Notes: a model not told the origin generated them from the letters alone. Counted from the stretch's first letter, positions 1 through 9,461 are shown. The stretch: DNA of 64,000 nt from Listeria ivanovii subsp. londoniensis (GCF_000763495.1 NZ_CP009576.1:2518501-2582500), one strand, 5' to 3'. Translations and numbers: made by a program.

Positions 1-160
1 TACACGGTAATCAAAAACTGCAAACACAGTTATACACGTATTTTACGTTAAAACACAACTTTGCGCCACCAACTTTAGACCGATTTTTGTAATAAAATTG
101 TAATAATCCATATTTCCTACATATTTATTAACCTCTTTTTTACAATTTCTTTATTTTCAT

Positions 161-185
161 GTTTCTAGTGTTGTAAAAAGGGTAG
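161..185 (+). promoter_or_regulatory. SigB-type promoter of the ArsC-like gene
   Basis: GTTT at 161-164 and GGGTAG at 180-185, 15 nt apart, fit the Listeria/Bacillus sigma-B pattern GTTT-N13-15-GGGWAW. Transcription would start near 193, giving a leader of about 110 nt before the ATG at 305. As I recall, the L. monocytogenes orthologue (lmo2230) is a classic SigB-dependent gene, which agrees with this site. Upstream of 161 (1-160) I see only AT-rich sequence with no gene. Confidence 0.8.
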
Positions 186-304
186 ATATTACTGTTACCA
201 TCACCTGTGTTTTGGTAATAAGAATCACCTATATGCTGTGTACTACAAGTAAAGGCATCGTGTTTTACATGGGTATCATTAATAAGCCGGAAAGGATTTG
301 GAAT

Positions 305-730
305 ATGACGCAAAAGCTGATTTACTTTTTATCACAAACGCATATTCGAAGTGCCATTGCAGAAGCTTGGGCGAAAAGACTTTCACTTAGCAATGTTAAA
401 TTTATTAGCGGTTCTTGGCATAAATCAAAAGCAACTCCTTTTATTGCAGAAGCGCTTAATGAGTTTGCCATTGACCCACCTGAAAGCTTATCGTATTCTC
501 CTAGCTCAAAATTACTGGCAGATGCTGATCTCATTGTAACAATTTATGATTCTACACATGAAACTGCACCAAATTTCCCATCGGACATCCAAGAAAAAAT
601 TATTTATTGGGACATTGATGATCCAGAACTGGAATTAGCGTTACCCCAAAAATGGGCGAGTTATCAAGAAGTTTGTGATAACATTGCCTTATCGGTTAAA
701 AATTTAGAGCACGTATTGATAGAGGCTTAG
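305..730 (+). CDS. ArsC/low-molecular-weight phosphatase-fold protein lacking the redox cysteines
   Basis: A 141-residue protein with the overall plan of thioredoxin-coupled arsenate reductase: an N-terminal strand and P-loop region, then a central VT-type strand, then a WDIDDPE segment matching the W-x-FDDP of ArsC. The usual P-loop C-x5-R is replaced by LSQTHIR, one residue shorter and with Ser where the nucleophilic Cys should be. The VTLCG and VCP cysteines of ArsC are replaced by VTIYD and ETAP. The only Cys lies near the C-terminus (QEVCDN). Arsenate reductase or phosphatase chemistry by the known mechanism is therefore unlikely, and the true function is unknown. The start at 305 is chosen because AAAGGA lies 8 nt upstream; in-frame upstream starts (212, 269) lack a good ribosome binding site. 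The gene follows a sigma-B promoter and ends in its own terminator, so it is probably a monocistronic general-stress gene. Confidence 0.8.
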   Translation: MTQKLIYFLSQTHIRSAIAEAWAKRLSLSNVKFISGSWHKSKATPFIAEALNEFAIDPPESLSYSPSSKLLADADLIVTIYDSTHETAPNFPSDIQEKIIYWDIDDPELELALPQKWASYQEVCDNIALSVKNLEHVLIEA

Positions 731-738
731 ATTTCGTT

Positions 739-766
739 GTCCCGCCACTTGTAGGCGGGACTTTTA
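739..766 (+). terminator. Intrinsic terminator
   Basis: An 8-bp perfect stem GTCCCGCC/GGCGGGAC with a 7-nt loop, followed by TTTTAT. It separates the ArsC-like gene from the cation exporter gene. Confidence 0.85.
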
Positions 767-791
767 TATTAAAAAGAAAGGAGTTTACATA

Positions 792-1661
792 ATGGACGGG
801 TACAATGATTTAAAAAAAGCTGAAAAAGCCGCATTTTTGAGCATATTCGCTTACGTATTTCTTTCCATTTTAAAAATAGTTGCGGGACACTTTGGCAATT
901 CTGATGCATTACTAGCTGACGGATTGAATAATACAACAGATATAATCGCCTCGGTGGCACTTTTAATTGGGCTTAGAATCTCTCGAATACCTCCTGATGC
1001 AGATCATTCATATGGACATCGTCGGACAGAAACAATTAGTTCTTTGATTGCATCTATAATTATGTTTTTAGTTGGGGTGCAGGTAATTTGGAGTTCGATT
1101 GTTCATATTATCGAAAAAGACTTTACCTCCCCTTCCGTGTTAACTGCGGTTGTAGCACTTTTTTCTGGTATTTTTATGTATGGTATTTATATATATAATC
1201 ATCGGTTGGCAAAAAAACTTGATAGTCAGGCAGTTCGTGCAGCCGCTTATGATAATCGTTCAGATGCATTCGTTAGTTTCGGAGCATTTATTGGGATTGT
1301 CGGCGCCGTTCTTGGTATCCCTTGGCTTGATCTCGTTACAGCATTTTTAGTAGGAGTATTAATTATTTATACAGCGGGTAAGATTTTCTACGATGCTGCC
1401 CATACGCTTACAGATGGCTTTGATGTTTCCAAACTAGAGACGATTCACAATTTAATTGCTTCAGTTCCTGAGGTCAAAAAAGTGATTGATATTAAAGCGC
1501 GAATGAACGGAAATCGAATTTGGATTGATGCAACGATTGCTGTCGATCCAGAATTAAATGTAGTAAAGAGCCATGAAATCACTGAAATTGTCGAACAAAA
1601 AATTCGGAGTGAGTATGATGGCGCATTTACTCTAGTTCATATAGAACCGTTTTTTGAATAA
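792..1661 (+). CDS. Cation diffusion facilitator exporter, probable Mn(II) type
   Basis: A 289-residue CDF-family protein: six predicted membrane helices, then a cytoplasmic domain of about 85 residues that ends in HIEPFFE, typical of the dimerising metal-sensing domain. The transport-site quartet reads N46-x3-D50 in helix 2 and D154-x3-D158 in helix 5. Zn/Fe exporters of the YiiP type carry Asp/Asp and His/Asp there. The Asn-Asp/Asp-Asp arrangement is, from family knowledge, that of manganese exporters such as Bacillus subtilis MneP and MneS. The loop DADHSYGHRRTE is also a family signature. The protein should expel divalent metal in exchange for protons across the cell membrane. AAAGGAG precedes the ATG. 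The gene is apparently monocistronic; I see no MntR box by eye. CDF membership is secure; Mn specificity is inferred. Confidence 0.88.
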   Translation: MDGYNDLKKAEKAAFLSIFAYVFLSILKIVAGHFGNSDALLADGLNNTTDIIASVALLIGLRISRIPPDADHSYGHRRTETISSLIASIIMFLVGVQVIWSSIVHIIEKDFTSPSVLTAVVALFSGIFMYGIYIYNHRLAKKLDSQAVRAAAYDNRSDAFVSFGAFIGIVGAVLGIPWLDLVTAFLVGVLIIYTAGKIFYDAAHTLTDGFDVSKLETIHNLIASVPEVKKVIDIKARMNGNRIWIDATIAVDPELNVVKSHEITEIVEQKIRSEYDGAFTLVHIEPFFE

Positions 1662-1667
1662 TATTCA

Positions 1668-1696
1668 TTGTCAATCTTCAGAAAGTCCACTATAAT
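1668..1696 (+). promoter_or_regulatory. SigA promoter of the leader RNA ahead of the CBS-domain gene
   Basis: TTGTCA (1668-1673) and TATAAT (1691-1696) separated by 17 nt, a near-consensus promoter just after the exporter stop codon. Transcription would start near 1703, about 210 nt before the CDS at 1914. Confidence 0.8.
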
Positions 1697-1702
1697 TTAG
1701 AT

Positions 1703-1913
1703 TAAGTATCATTTGTTGGGGGGGAATATTCGATGGGGCAGAGAAACTAATTCATTTAAATTATCTAGCTAGAATAAATAACAGCATCACAACCTTGGAG
1801 GAGTTCTCTTCCAAAACGTTTTTTCTTCTATATAGATAGTTTTATCATAAGCTTATTTATATTAAATTAGGAGGTGTTTGCCTTAGCAGAATAATTTCTG
1901 TCAAGGCGATTTA
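1703..1913 (+). promoter_or_regulatory. Long 5' leader with terminator-like hairpin, candidate cis-regulatory RNA
   Basis: The leader starts with a run of seven G (about 1709-1715). It later forms a hairpin TTGGAGGA (1795-1802)/TCTTCCAA (1807-1814) with a GTTC loop, followed by TTTTTT at 1819-1824, which looks like an intrinsic terminator inside the leader. A perfect GGAGG (1870-1874) lies about 40 nt before the CDS and does not sit at a proper distance from any in-frame start. I could not match the leader to a yybP-ykoY, M-box or other riboswitch I know. The layout of promoter, long leader, terminator and metal-transport-like gene suggests transcription attenuation, but this is inference. 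Confidence 0.45.
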
Positions 1914-3215
1914 TTGATATTAACCATTAAATTTTTAATTATAGCTTTACTTATTGCTATATCAGCTTTTTTCGTGGCCACGGAATTTGCAATTGTTAAG
2001 ATGCGACCGAGCCGACTCGACCAGTTAATTGCTGAGAAGGATAAACGCGCGGTTCTTGCAAGATATATTTACAACCACTTGAATGCTTACTTATCTGCCT
2101 GCCAGTTAGGGATTACGATTAGCTCTCTTGGGCTTGGTTGGTTAGGCGAATCTACAGTAGAAGCGGCGTTACATCCATTATTTAGTATGATGGAACTGCC
2201 GCAGTCTGCTATTACAATTCTTTCTTTCACTATTGCTTTCTTATTTATCACATTTTTGCATGTTGTTGTCGGCGAACTTGTACCGAAAACACTCGCTATT
2301 GACAAAACAGAAACAGTGGCCCTTTCCGTAGCACGCCCATTGCATATCTTTTACAAAGTGATGTTCCCATTTATTTGGATTTTAAATGGTTCTGCGGTAT
2401 TTATCGCACGTCTTTTTGGTTTAGAACCAGCTTCTGAACATGAAATTGCGCATACAGAAGATGAACTAAAAATTATCGTTGGTGAAAGTTATAAAAGCGG
2501 CGAAATTAATCAATCAGAATTTCGCTATGTAAATAAAATTTTTGACTTTGATGAGCGAATGGCAAAAGAAGTGATGATTCCGCGCACAGAAATAGTAACA
2601 GTTGATACCGGCTCCACAATTGGGGAACTGTCCGACATTATGCGAAATGAGCGATATACTCGTTATCCTGTAATTGATGGGGATAAAGACCATGTTATCG
2701 GCGTACTTAATTTAAAAGAAATTTTATCAGCTTACGTAGAACACGGATCGAATCCAAGTTTTAGTATTGATCCTTACGTGAAGCCAATTATTCGTGTTAT
2801 TGAAACGATTCCGATTAAAGAACTCCTTTTCCGGATGCAGCGTGAACGTTCCCATATTGCGATTTTACTTGATGAATATGGTGGTACTTCTGGTCTAGTA
2901 ACTGTAGAGGATATTGTGGAAGAAATTGTTGGAGACATTCGTGATGAATTCGATGCTGATGAAATTCCAGAAATCCGTAAAATCAAGGATGGACACTATA
3001 TTGTTGATGCTAAATTACTAATTGATGAAGTAAACAATATTTTAGGTACAGAAATTGAAGAAGAAGAAGTGGATACAATTGGCGGATGGTTCCTGACTCA
3101 AAATTATGAAGTAGAAGTTGGGGACGAGATTGATTATGATGGATTTATTTTCCGCGTTAAACAAGGTGAACCACATCATATTGAATATATTGAAATTACG
3201 AAGAAAAATGACTAA
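1914..3215 (+). CDS. CNNM/CorC (HlyC-like) transporter-domain protein with CBS pair
   Basis: A 433-residue membrane protein. Residues about 1-190 form a DUF21/CNNM domain with four hydrophobic helices and a conserved segment LGLGWLGE. Residues about 205-335 are two CBS domains (MIPRTEIVTVD, then DEYGGTSGLVTVEDIVEEI). Residues about 350-430 form the CorC/HlyC domain. The family includes Mg2+ efflux or Na+/Mg2+ exchange proteins (B. subtilis YhdP, human CNNM) in which the CBS pair binds ATP. The label hemolysin is historical. The first possible in-frame start is TTG at 1914, with AAGGCG 5 nt upstream; an in-frame TAG at 1884-1886 excludes a longer form, and there is no ATG, so initiation is probably weak. 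A convergent terminator follows. The substrate is not proven by sequence. Confidence 0.85.
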   Translation: MILTIKFLIIALLIAISAFFVATEFAIVKMRPSRLDQLIAEKDKRAVLARYIYNHLNAYLSACQLGITISSLGLGWLGESTVEAALHPLFSMMELPQSAITILSFTIAFLFITFLHVVVGELVPKTLAIDKTETVALSVARPLHIFYKVMFPFIWILNGSAVFIARLFGLEPASEHEIAHTEDELKIIVGESYKSGEINQSEFRYVNKIFDFDERMAKEVMIPRTEIVTVDTGSTIGELSDIMRNERYTRYPVIDGDKDHVIGVLNLKEILSAYVEHGSNPSFSIDPYVKPIIRVIETIPIKELLFRMQRERSHIAILLDEYGGTSGLVTVEDIVEEIVGDIRDEFDADEIPEIRKIKDGHYIVDAKLLIDEVNNILGTEIEEEEVDTIGGWFLTQNYEVEVGDEIDYDGFIFRVKQGEPHHIEYIEITKKND

Positions 3216-3217
3216 TA

Positions 3218-3253
3218 AAAAGTAGCTATCCACTTTGGATAGCTGCTTTTTTT
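3218..3253. terminator. Bidirectional terminator between the CorC-like and LysR genes
   Basis: Stem GTAGCTATCC (3222-3231)/GGATAGCTGC (3237-3246) with T7 on the plus side and A-rich sequence on the other, serving both convergent genes. Confidence 0.85.
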
Positions 3254-3254
3254 A

Positions 3255-4133
3255 TTAGATGCGATGATTAAGCATAAACTGTTTGAATTTTTCAGCAGCG
3301 GGTGTTAATGTTTGATTCCTTTGTACAGCTAAATAAAAAATCCGCTCCCAGTTCGGACTTCTGATAGGTAACACTTTTACATCTACGTAATTTAAAATTG
3401 GCATATTAGGAACTACTGCGATGCCAAAGTTTTGAGCAACCATCCCAGCAATCACTTGATCCACTTCGATTTCATAAGCAATTTTGTAATCTGCACTGAT
3501 TTTTCTAAATAACTCATCAATTATTGGGCGCAAACCACTTTTTTTCGAGAAAGCAATATGAGGATATGGCACAGTTTCTATTAAATCAATCCATTCTTTC
3601 TCTGCTAGTGGATGCGTTTTTGGAACAATAAGTACTAATTCTTGTTTAGCAATTGGCGTAAAATGGATATTTCGCTCATTTTCGAGTTTCGAGCAGATTC
3701 CAATATCATATTTCTTTTCTTTTAAGCCTTGAATTATATCAATCGATACGCCTGTATGGAACACAAAATCGATTTGTTTGTCTGGCTCCGTCTGCAAAAA
3801 TTCTTGTACAAGTTTTGGCACAAGTGAAGTTCCAAGCGTCTGTAAGAAAGCTAAGTCAACCTGTCCTTCTCCGTTCGCAGCTTTTTCAACAGTAGCAACT
3901 CCCGCGTCTATCATGTCTAAAGATTCTTCCACATAATCCAAAAAAACCTTCCCTGCTTTGCTTAAACCAATGTTACGACCCTCTTTTTCAAACAACGGAA
4001 TTCCAAGTTCTTGTTCTAATGAGGAAATTGCATGACTTAAACTCGGCTGAGTTATAAGCAATTTTTCAGCTGCTTTTGTGTAATGTTCCATGTGCGCCAG
4101 TGTGACGAAATAGCGTAAATGATGTAAATTCAT
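3255..4133 (-). CDS. LysR-family transcriptional regulator of the divergent hydroaromatic operon
   Basis: A 292-residue LysR-type regulator: N-terminal winged helix-turn-helix (MNLHHLRYFVTLAHMEHYTK, then AAEKLLITQPSLSHAISSLE, the canonical LTTR pattern) and a C-terminal periplasmic-binding-protein-like effector domain from about residue 90. The ATG at 4133 is chosen because AAGGAG lies 7 nt upstream; the 15 extra codons reaching back to 4178 lack such a site. The gene is divergent from the operon at 4434-10800 across a 300-bp gap, the classic arrangement for an LTTR controlling the adjacent pathway with the substrate or an intermediate as co-inducer. That regulatory role is inferred from position. 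Its terminator is shared with the CorC-like gene. Confidence 0.85.
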   Translation of the reverse strand: MNLHHLRYFVTLAHMEHYTKAAEKLLITQPSLSHAISSLEQELGIPLFEKEGRNIGLSKAGKVFLDYVEESLDMIDAGVATVEKAANGEGQVDLAFLQTLGTSLVPKLVQEFLQTEPDKQIDFVFHTGVSIDIIQGLKEKKYDIGICSKLENERNIHFTPIAKQELVLIVPKTHPLAEKEWIDLIETVPYPHIAFSKKSGLRPIIDELFRKISADYKIAYEIEVDQVIAGMVAQNFGIAVVPNMPILNYVDVKVLPIRSPNWERIFYLAVQRNQTLTPAAEKFKQFMLNHRI

Positions 4134-5288
<1,155 letters not shown>

Positions 5289-5356
5289 TCTGATACAATG
5301 CTATGTGAATTTACTAACGTAAGAGAAAATTTCAGCTTGAAAGGGAAGTGTTTTTT

Positions 5357-7282
5357 TTGAAATTTAATTCGATGTTTTCTCCAATAGATATCGGACCAAT
5401 GAAAGTACCCAACCGTTTTGTTGTTTCACCAATGTGTAATAACTATGCCAATACAGACGGAACACTAACAGATACTTCACTTGCTTATTATAAAGAGCGC
5501 GCACTCGGTGGATTTGGATTAATCACTTTTGAAGCCACTGTCGTAGATGTTCGAGCAAAAGGTGGAGCTAATAAAGCATGTCTATATAGCGACCACCAAA
5601 TTGCCAGTTTTAAGCGAGTAATTGATGCTTGTCATGAAGCTGGGGCAAAAATTTCGGTTCAATTACAACATGCTGGACCAGAAGGCAATTCCAAAATTTC
5701 TGGGTATCCTTTAAAAGCTGCTTCTGCCATAGCTTCTGCGCAAGGACGCAATACACCTGAAGCTATTTCTAGAGAAGAAATTTATGAATTAATTGAGCTT
5801 TACGGTGAAGCTGCTTTACGCGCAAAAAAAGCTGGGGCTGATGCAGTTGAAGTCCACTGTGCCCATGGTTATTTAGTAAGTAGTTTCTTATCCGGACGCA
5901 CAAATAAACGCGTCGATGAATTTGGCGGTTGTTTTGAAAATAGAATGCGACTTCCAAGACTTATTATTGAAAGTATTCGTAAACGTGTCGGTCATTCCAT
6001 CGCCATTCTTTGTCGAATTAACAGCACTGATGGTGTGGACGGTGGGCTTAGCGTGCAAGATAGTGCAACAGTTGCGGCATACTTGGAAGACTGTGGATTA
6101 GATGGTTTACATGTTTCTCGTAGTGTCCATATTCGCGATGAGTACATGTGGGCACCAACTGTTTTACATGCTGGCTTTAGTTCTGACCTTGTTACACAAA
6201 TCAAACAGGCTGTTTCAATTCCGGTTATTACGGTGGGACGTTTCACAGAGCCTCATTATGCAGAGTTAATGGTGCGCGAAGGTCGAGCTGATTTGGTCGC
6301 TTTTGGACGACAATCTTTAGCAGATCCACAAACACCCAACAAAGCTGCAGCTGATAAACTAGATGAACTACTGCCTTGTATCGCATGTCTCCAAGGATGC
6401 GTCGCTAATATGTATGCTGGTAAGCCAATTACCTGTCTGGTTAATCCATTACTAGGTCGCGAATCCGAAGCTTACCTACCAAAAACACCGAGTAAAAAAG
6501 TCGTAGTTATCGGTGGTGGTGTTGGCGGACTTTACGCGGGTTGGATGGCTGGTTCAAGAGGTCATGAAGTGACGGTTTATGAAGCATCTGACATTATTGG
6601 TGGCCAAATGCGACTTGCTGCTTACCCTCCTGGAAAAGGCGATTTAACCAATATGGTTCGTAGCTATATAAAAAAATGCGAGCAATTCGATGTTGAAATT
6701 AAAACAAATGCGCTTGTAACACCAGAATTAATTCAAGAACTTTCACCAGATGCGGTTATTATCGCAACTGGAGCAACCCCACTTATTTTGCCAATTCCTG
6801 GTATTGAGGATTCTGGTTTAATTCACGCAGTCGATTTGCTTGATGGAAAAGAAGCTTGTGGCAAGAAAGTACTCGTTGTTGGCGGCGGGATGGTTGGTAG
6901 TGAAACAGCAGCTTTCTTAGGGGAAGCTGGTCATGATGTAACAGTTGTCGAACTTCGCGATGAGGTTGGTGCAGATGTTATTTCTGAACACCGCAAGTTC
7001 CTTATGCGTGACTTTGCTGAATACGAGATTGACAGTATTACCAATGCGAAAGTAACTAGTTTCTTTAAAGATGGCGTGACTTATTCGCTAGCCGATGAAA
7101 CAGAATATCGAATAGATGGATTCGACTCCGTTGTACTTGCAATGGGATCAAGAGCACACAATCTGTTAGAAGAAGCTATCAAAAAAATCGTACCTGAAAC
7201 TTATGTTATTGGCGATGCAGTTCGCGCACGCCGAGCATTAGATGCAACAAAAGAAGCACTTGACGCTGTATTGCAATTATAA
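5357..7282 (+). CDS. NADH:flavin oxidoreductase, 2,4-dienoyl-CoA reductase/BaiCD-type enoate reductase
   Basis: A 641-residue three-part flavoenzyme. Residues about 1-335 are an Old Yellow Enzyme TIM barrel (FMN; QLQHAGPEG, EVHCAHGYL). A 4Fe-4S cluster motif follows at C341-x2-C-x3-C-x11-C360. The C-terminal half holds FAD (VVVIGGGVGGLYAG) and NAD(P)H (VLVVGGGMVGSETAAF) Rossmann motifs. This is the architecture of E. coli FadH, BaiCD/BaiH and clostridial enoate reductases, which reduce C=C bonds conjugated to carbonyls. In this operon a cyclic unsaturated acid such as an unsaturated hydroaromatic ketone is a plausible substrate; fatty-acid use is not supported by the neighbours. The start is uncertain: TTG 5357 lies 10 nt after AAGGGA, GTG 5348 is too close to it, and ATG 5372 is also possible. 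Confidence 0.85.
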   Translation: MKFNSMFSPIDIGPMKVPNRFVVSPMCNNYANTDGTLTDTSLAYYKERALGGFGLITFEATVVDVRAKGGANKACLYSDHQIASFKRVIDACHEAGAKISVQLQHAGPEGNSKISGYPLKAASAIASAQGRNTPEAISREEIYELIELYGEAALRAKKAGADAVEVHCAHGYLVSSFLSGRTNKRVDEFGGCFENRMRLPRLIIESIRKRVGHSIAILCRINSTDGVDGGLSVQDSATVAAYLEDCGLDGLHVSRSVHIRDEYMWAPTVLHAGFSSDLVTQIKQAVSIPVITVGRFTEPHYAELMVREGRADLVAFGRQSLADPQTPNKAAADKLDELLPCIACLQGCVANMYAGKPITCLVNPLLGRESEAYLPKTPSKKVVVIGGGVGGLYAGWMAGSRGHEVTVYEASDIIGGQMRLAAYPPGKGDLTNMVRSYIKKCEQFDVEIKTNALVTPELIQELSPDAVIIATGATPLILPIPGIEDSGLIHAVDLLDGKEACGKKVLVVGGGMVGSETAAFLGEAGHDVTVVELRDEVGADVISEHRKFLMRDFAEYEIDSITNAKVTSFFKDGVTYSLADETEYRIDGFDSVVLAMGSRAHNLLEEAIKKIVPETYVIGDAVRARRALDATKEALDAVLQL

Positions 7283-7288
7283 TTCATA

Positions 7289-7320
7289 TTTATACTCGCT
7301 GTTAAAACAGCGAGTATAAA
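7289..7320 (+). repeat. Perfect 13-bp intercistronic stem-loop
   Basis: TTTATACTCGCTG (7289-7301) and CAGCGAGTATAAA (7308-7320) enclose a 6-nt loop. There is no T-run after it, so it is more likely an mRNA processing or stability element between the flavin reductase and dehydrogenase genes than a terminator. Confidence 0.7.
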
Positions 7321-7341
7321 CCACTTGGAGGTATCGGAAAC

Positions 7342-8211
7342 GTGGAAAATAGAATATCAGGATCCACCCGTCTACTTAGTTTAATCGGAACACCTATAGA
7401 CCATTCAAAATCTCCTATTATGTATAATTACAGTTTTCAAAAAGCTGGTTTGGATTATGCCTATTTAGCATTTGATATTCCTGTTACTAAGGTAGCAGAT
7501 GCAATTGCTGCGATGAAAACTTTTAATCTTCGCGGTTCTAATGTCACAATGCCTTGCAAAAGTGAAGTTTTAAAATACATGGATGACCTTTCCCCTGCAG
7601 CTCGGATGATTGGCGCAGTTAACACTATTATCAATGAAAATGGGAAACTAACTGGACACATCACTGATGGACTTGGTTTTGCTAGTAATCTACGTGATGC
7701 AGGTGTGGACATTGTTGGTAAAAAGATGACTATTATTGGAGCTGGAGGCGCGGCTACTGCTATCCAAGTTCAATCGGCACTTGATGGCGCAAAGGAAATC
7801 GCCATTTTTAATATAAAAGATGATTTTTACCAAAAAGCTAAACAAACCATTGCTTCTATCAAAAAAGAGGTTCCCGACTGTATCGTTCATATTTATGACT
7901 TAAACGATACAGAAAAATTATATGCAGAGATTGCCACAAGCGAGATCTTAGTAAACGCAACACTCGTTGGCATGCATCCATATGAAAATGCGACACCTGT
8001 CAAAGATGCCACTATTTTCACTAAAGATTTAATTGTGGCCGATGTCGTTTATAACCCTAAAAAAACAAAGTTAATGCTAGATGCAGAAGCAGCTGGTTGC
8101 AAAACAGTTGGTGGACTTGGAATGCTTTTATGGCAAGGTGCTGAGGCATATAAATTATTCACTGGGGAAGACATGCCGGTTTCAGAAGTAAGAGAATTAT
8201 ATTTTAGTTAA
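7342..8211 (+). CDS. Shikimate/quinate dehydrogenase (AroE/YdiB family), probably catabolic and NAD-linked
   Basis: A 289-residue protein, close in length to E. coli YdiB (288). Substrate-site motif HSKSP at 21-25, NVTMPCK with the catalytic Lys at 73, NTI at 94-96, D109 in TDGLGF, and the glycine loop GAGGAATA at 133-140. After the second strand of the Rossmann fold the sequence reads FNIKDD rather than the NRT basic patch of NADP-specific AroE; YdiB also has FNRRDE there, so NAD use is likely. It would oxidise shikimate or quinate to the 3-dehydro acids, or run in reverse. Position inside an inducible operon with transporters, rather than with aro genes, argues for catabolism instead of aromatic amino acid synthesis. 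GTG start with GGAGG about 9 nt upstream. Confidence 0.85.
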   Translation: MENRISGSTRLLSLIGTPIDHSKSPIMYNYSFQKAGLDYAYLAFDIPVTKVADAIAAMKTFNLRGSNVTMPCKSEVLKYMDDLSPAARMIGAVNTIINENGKLTGHITDGLGFASNLRDAGVDIVGKKMTIIGAGGAATAIQVQSALDGAKEIAIFNIKDDFYQKAKQTIASIKKEVPDCIVHIYDLNDTEKLYAEIATSEILVNATLVGMHPYENATPVKDATIFTKDLIVADVVYNPKKTKLMLDAEAAGCKTVGGLGMLLWQGAEAYKLFTGEDMPVSEVRELYFS

Positions 8212-8244
8212 ACAAATTCATCAGGATTTCGAGAGGAGAAAAAA

Positions 8245-9453
8245 ATGAACGCAAAAAGATTTTATCCAACAGCTATTGCACTTTATTTTACTTATTTTAT
8301 TCATGGTATTGGGGTATCTATTCTCGGCCAATACAAACAAGATTTTGCTGGAATGTGGGGGGCTGACAAACTTTCTGACGGTACATTTGACGTTAGTATG
8401 GTCATTGCCGTTATCGCTGCACTTGGGCTAGGTCGTCTACTTACATTACCGATATCTGGTCCTTTTTCAGATAAATTTGGTCGTAAACCTTCAGCCTTAA
8501 TCGGCGTCGCTTTATACGCTGTTTACTTTATCGGTATTGCCTTTTCACCAAACATGTATATCGCTTATGCATTTGCTTTTGTCGGAGGAGCTGCAAACTC
8601 CTTCTTAGATACGGCTGTAACACCTTCTGTTCTAGAAATTTTCACTAAAAATGGTGCTATTGCCAACATGTTTACGAAATTCTCTATCTCTATCGGGCAA
8701 TTCGTTTTACCTTTTGCGATTGGGATGGTTGCAGCAGCTAACATGTCTTTCCGTACACTATTCATTATCTCAATGGCTTTAATCGTGATTGATGGTTTAA
8801 TTATTGCATTTATGCCATTTCCTCCAATGAATAACAATGTTGGTGGCGAAAAAGCAAAACCAGAAAAAATGAAATTCAATGCAACCAGTTGGGCCATTAT
8901 CGGTATTGGATTTACTTGTACTGCCACTTTCCAACTTTGGCTAAACTGTAACCAGGAACTCGGAAAATTATATGGTATGACCGATCCAAGTAAAATTCAA
9001 TCATTCTATTCACTTGGTACGATGTGCGCTATTTTAATTACCGCAGTTCTCGTGAAGAAATTTATTTTACCCGTGCGTATTCTCATTATTTATCCAGCAA
9101 TTGCTACTTTAATGTTGCTTATTATCTACATTGTTCAAACACCTACTATTTGCTTAATCGGTGGGTTCGTTATTGGTTATGCTGCCGCTGGTGGTGTCTT
9201 GCAACTAGCTGTATCAACTGCCAACGAATTCTTCCCAACTAACAAAGGGAAAATCACTTCCATTGTGATGATTTCTTCAAGCCTTGCAAACTATATTGTT
9301 TTAAACATCGCAAGTTATATTACTAAAGCTGGTGGTATCGAAGGACCAAAATATGTGTTATTATTCAATGTAGTAATAACTATTATTGGAATCTTATTAG
9401 CAATCTTTGTTAATATTCGTTATAAAAATGAATCTAAAATTGCAACTAAATAA
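8245..9453 (+). CDS. MFS transporter, first of a tandem paralogous pair
   Basis: A 402-residue major facilitator with about 12 hydrophobic helices and a hydrophilic central loop near residues 195-215. The loop between helices 2 and 3 has the MFS signature GPFSDKFGRKPS, and helix 4 contains NSFLDT. It is clearly related to the next gene (shared HG near residue 20, SDKFGRK, NSFLDT, similar ending), which suggests tandem duplication. In the LysR-controlled operon the likely cargo is the hydroaromatic acid handled by the dehydrogenase. GAGAGGAG precedes the ATG; 33 nt from the dehydrogenase gene, so co-transcribed. Confidence 0.85.
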   Translation: MNAKRFYPTAIALYFTYFIHGIGVSILGQYKQDFAGMWGADKLSDGTFDVSMVIAVIAALGLGRLLTLPISGPFSDKFGRKPSALIGVALYAVYFIGIAFSPNMYIAYAFAFVGGAANSFLDTAVTPSVLEIFTKNGAIANMFTKFSISIGQFVLPFAIGMVAAANMSFRTLFIISMALIVIDGLIIAFMPFPPMNNNVGGEKAKPEKMKFNATSWAIIGIGFTCTATFQLWLNCNQELGKLYGMTDPSKIQSFYSLGTMCAILITAVLVKKFILPVRILIIYPAIATLMLLIIYIVQTPTICLIGGFVIGYAAAGGVLQLAVSTANEFFPTNKGKITSIVMISSSLANYIVLNIASYITKAGGIEGPKYVLLFNVVITIIGILLAIFVNIRYKNESKIATK

Positions 9454-9461
9454 GTTATGCA

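Noticed and set aside
1703..1913. Known metal riboswitch (yybP-ykoY or M-box) ahead of the CorC-like gene
   Set aside because: The G-rich start looks tempting, but I could not find the conserved loop pairs of either class, so only an unclassified leader is reported.
7289..7320. Terminator between the flavin reductase and shikimate dehydrogenase genes
   Set aside because: The stem is strong but has no T-run and the spacing suggests an operon; kept as a stem-loop only.
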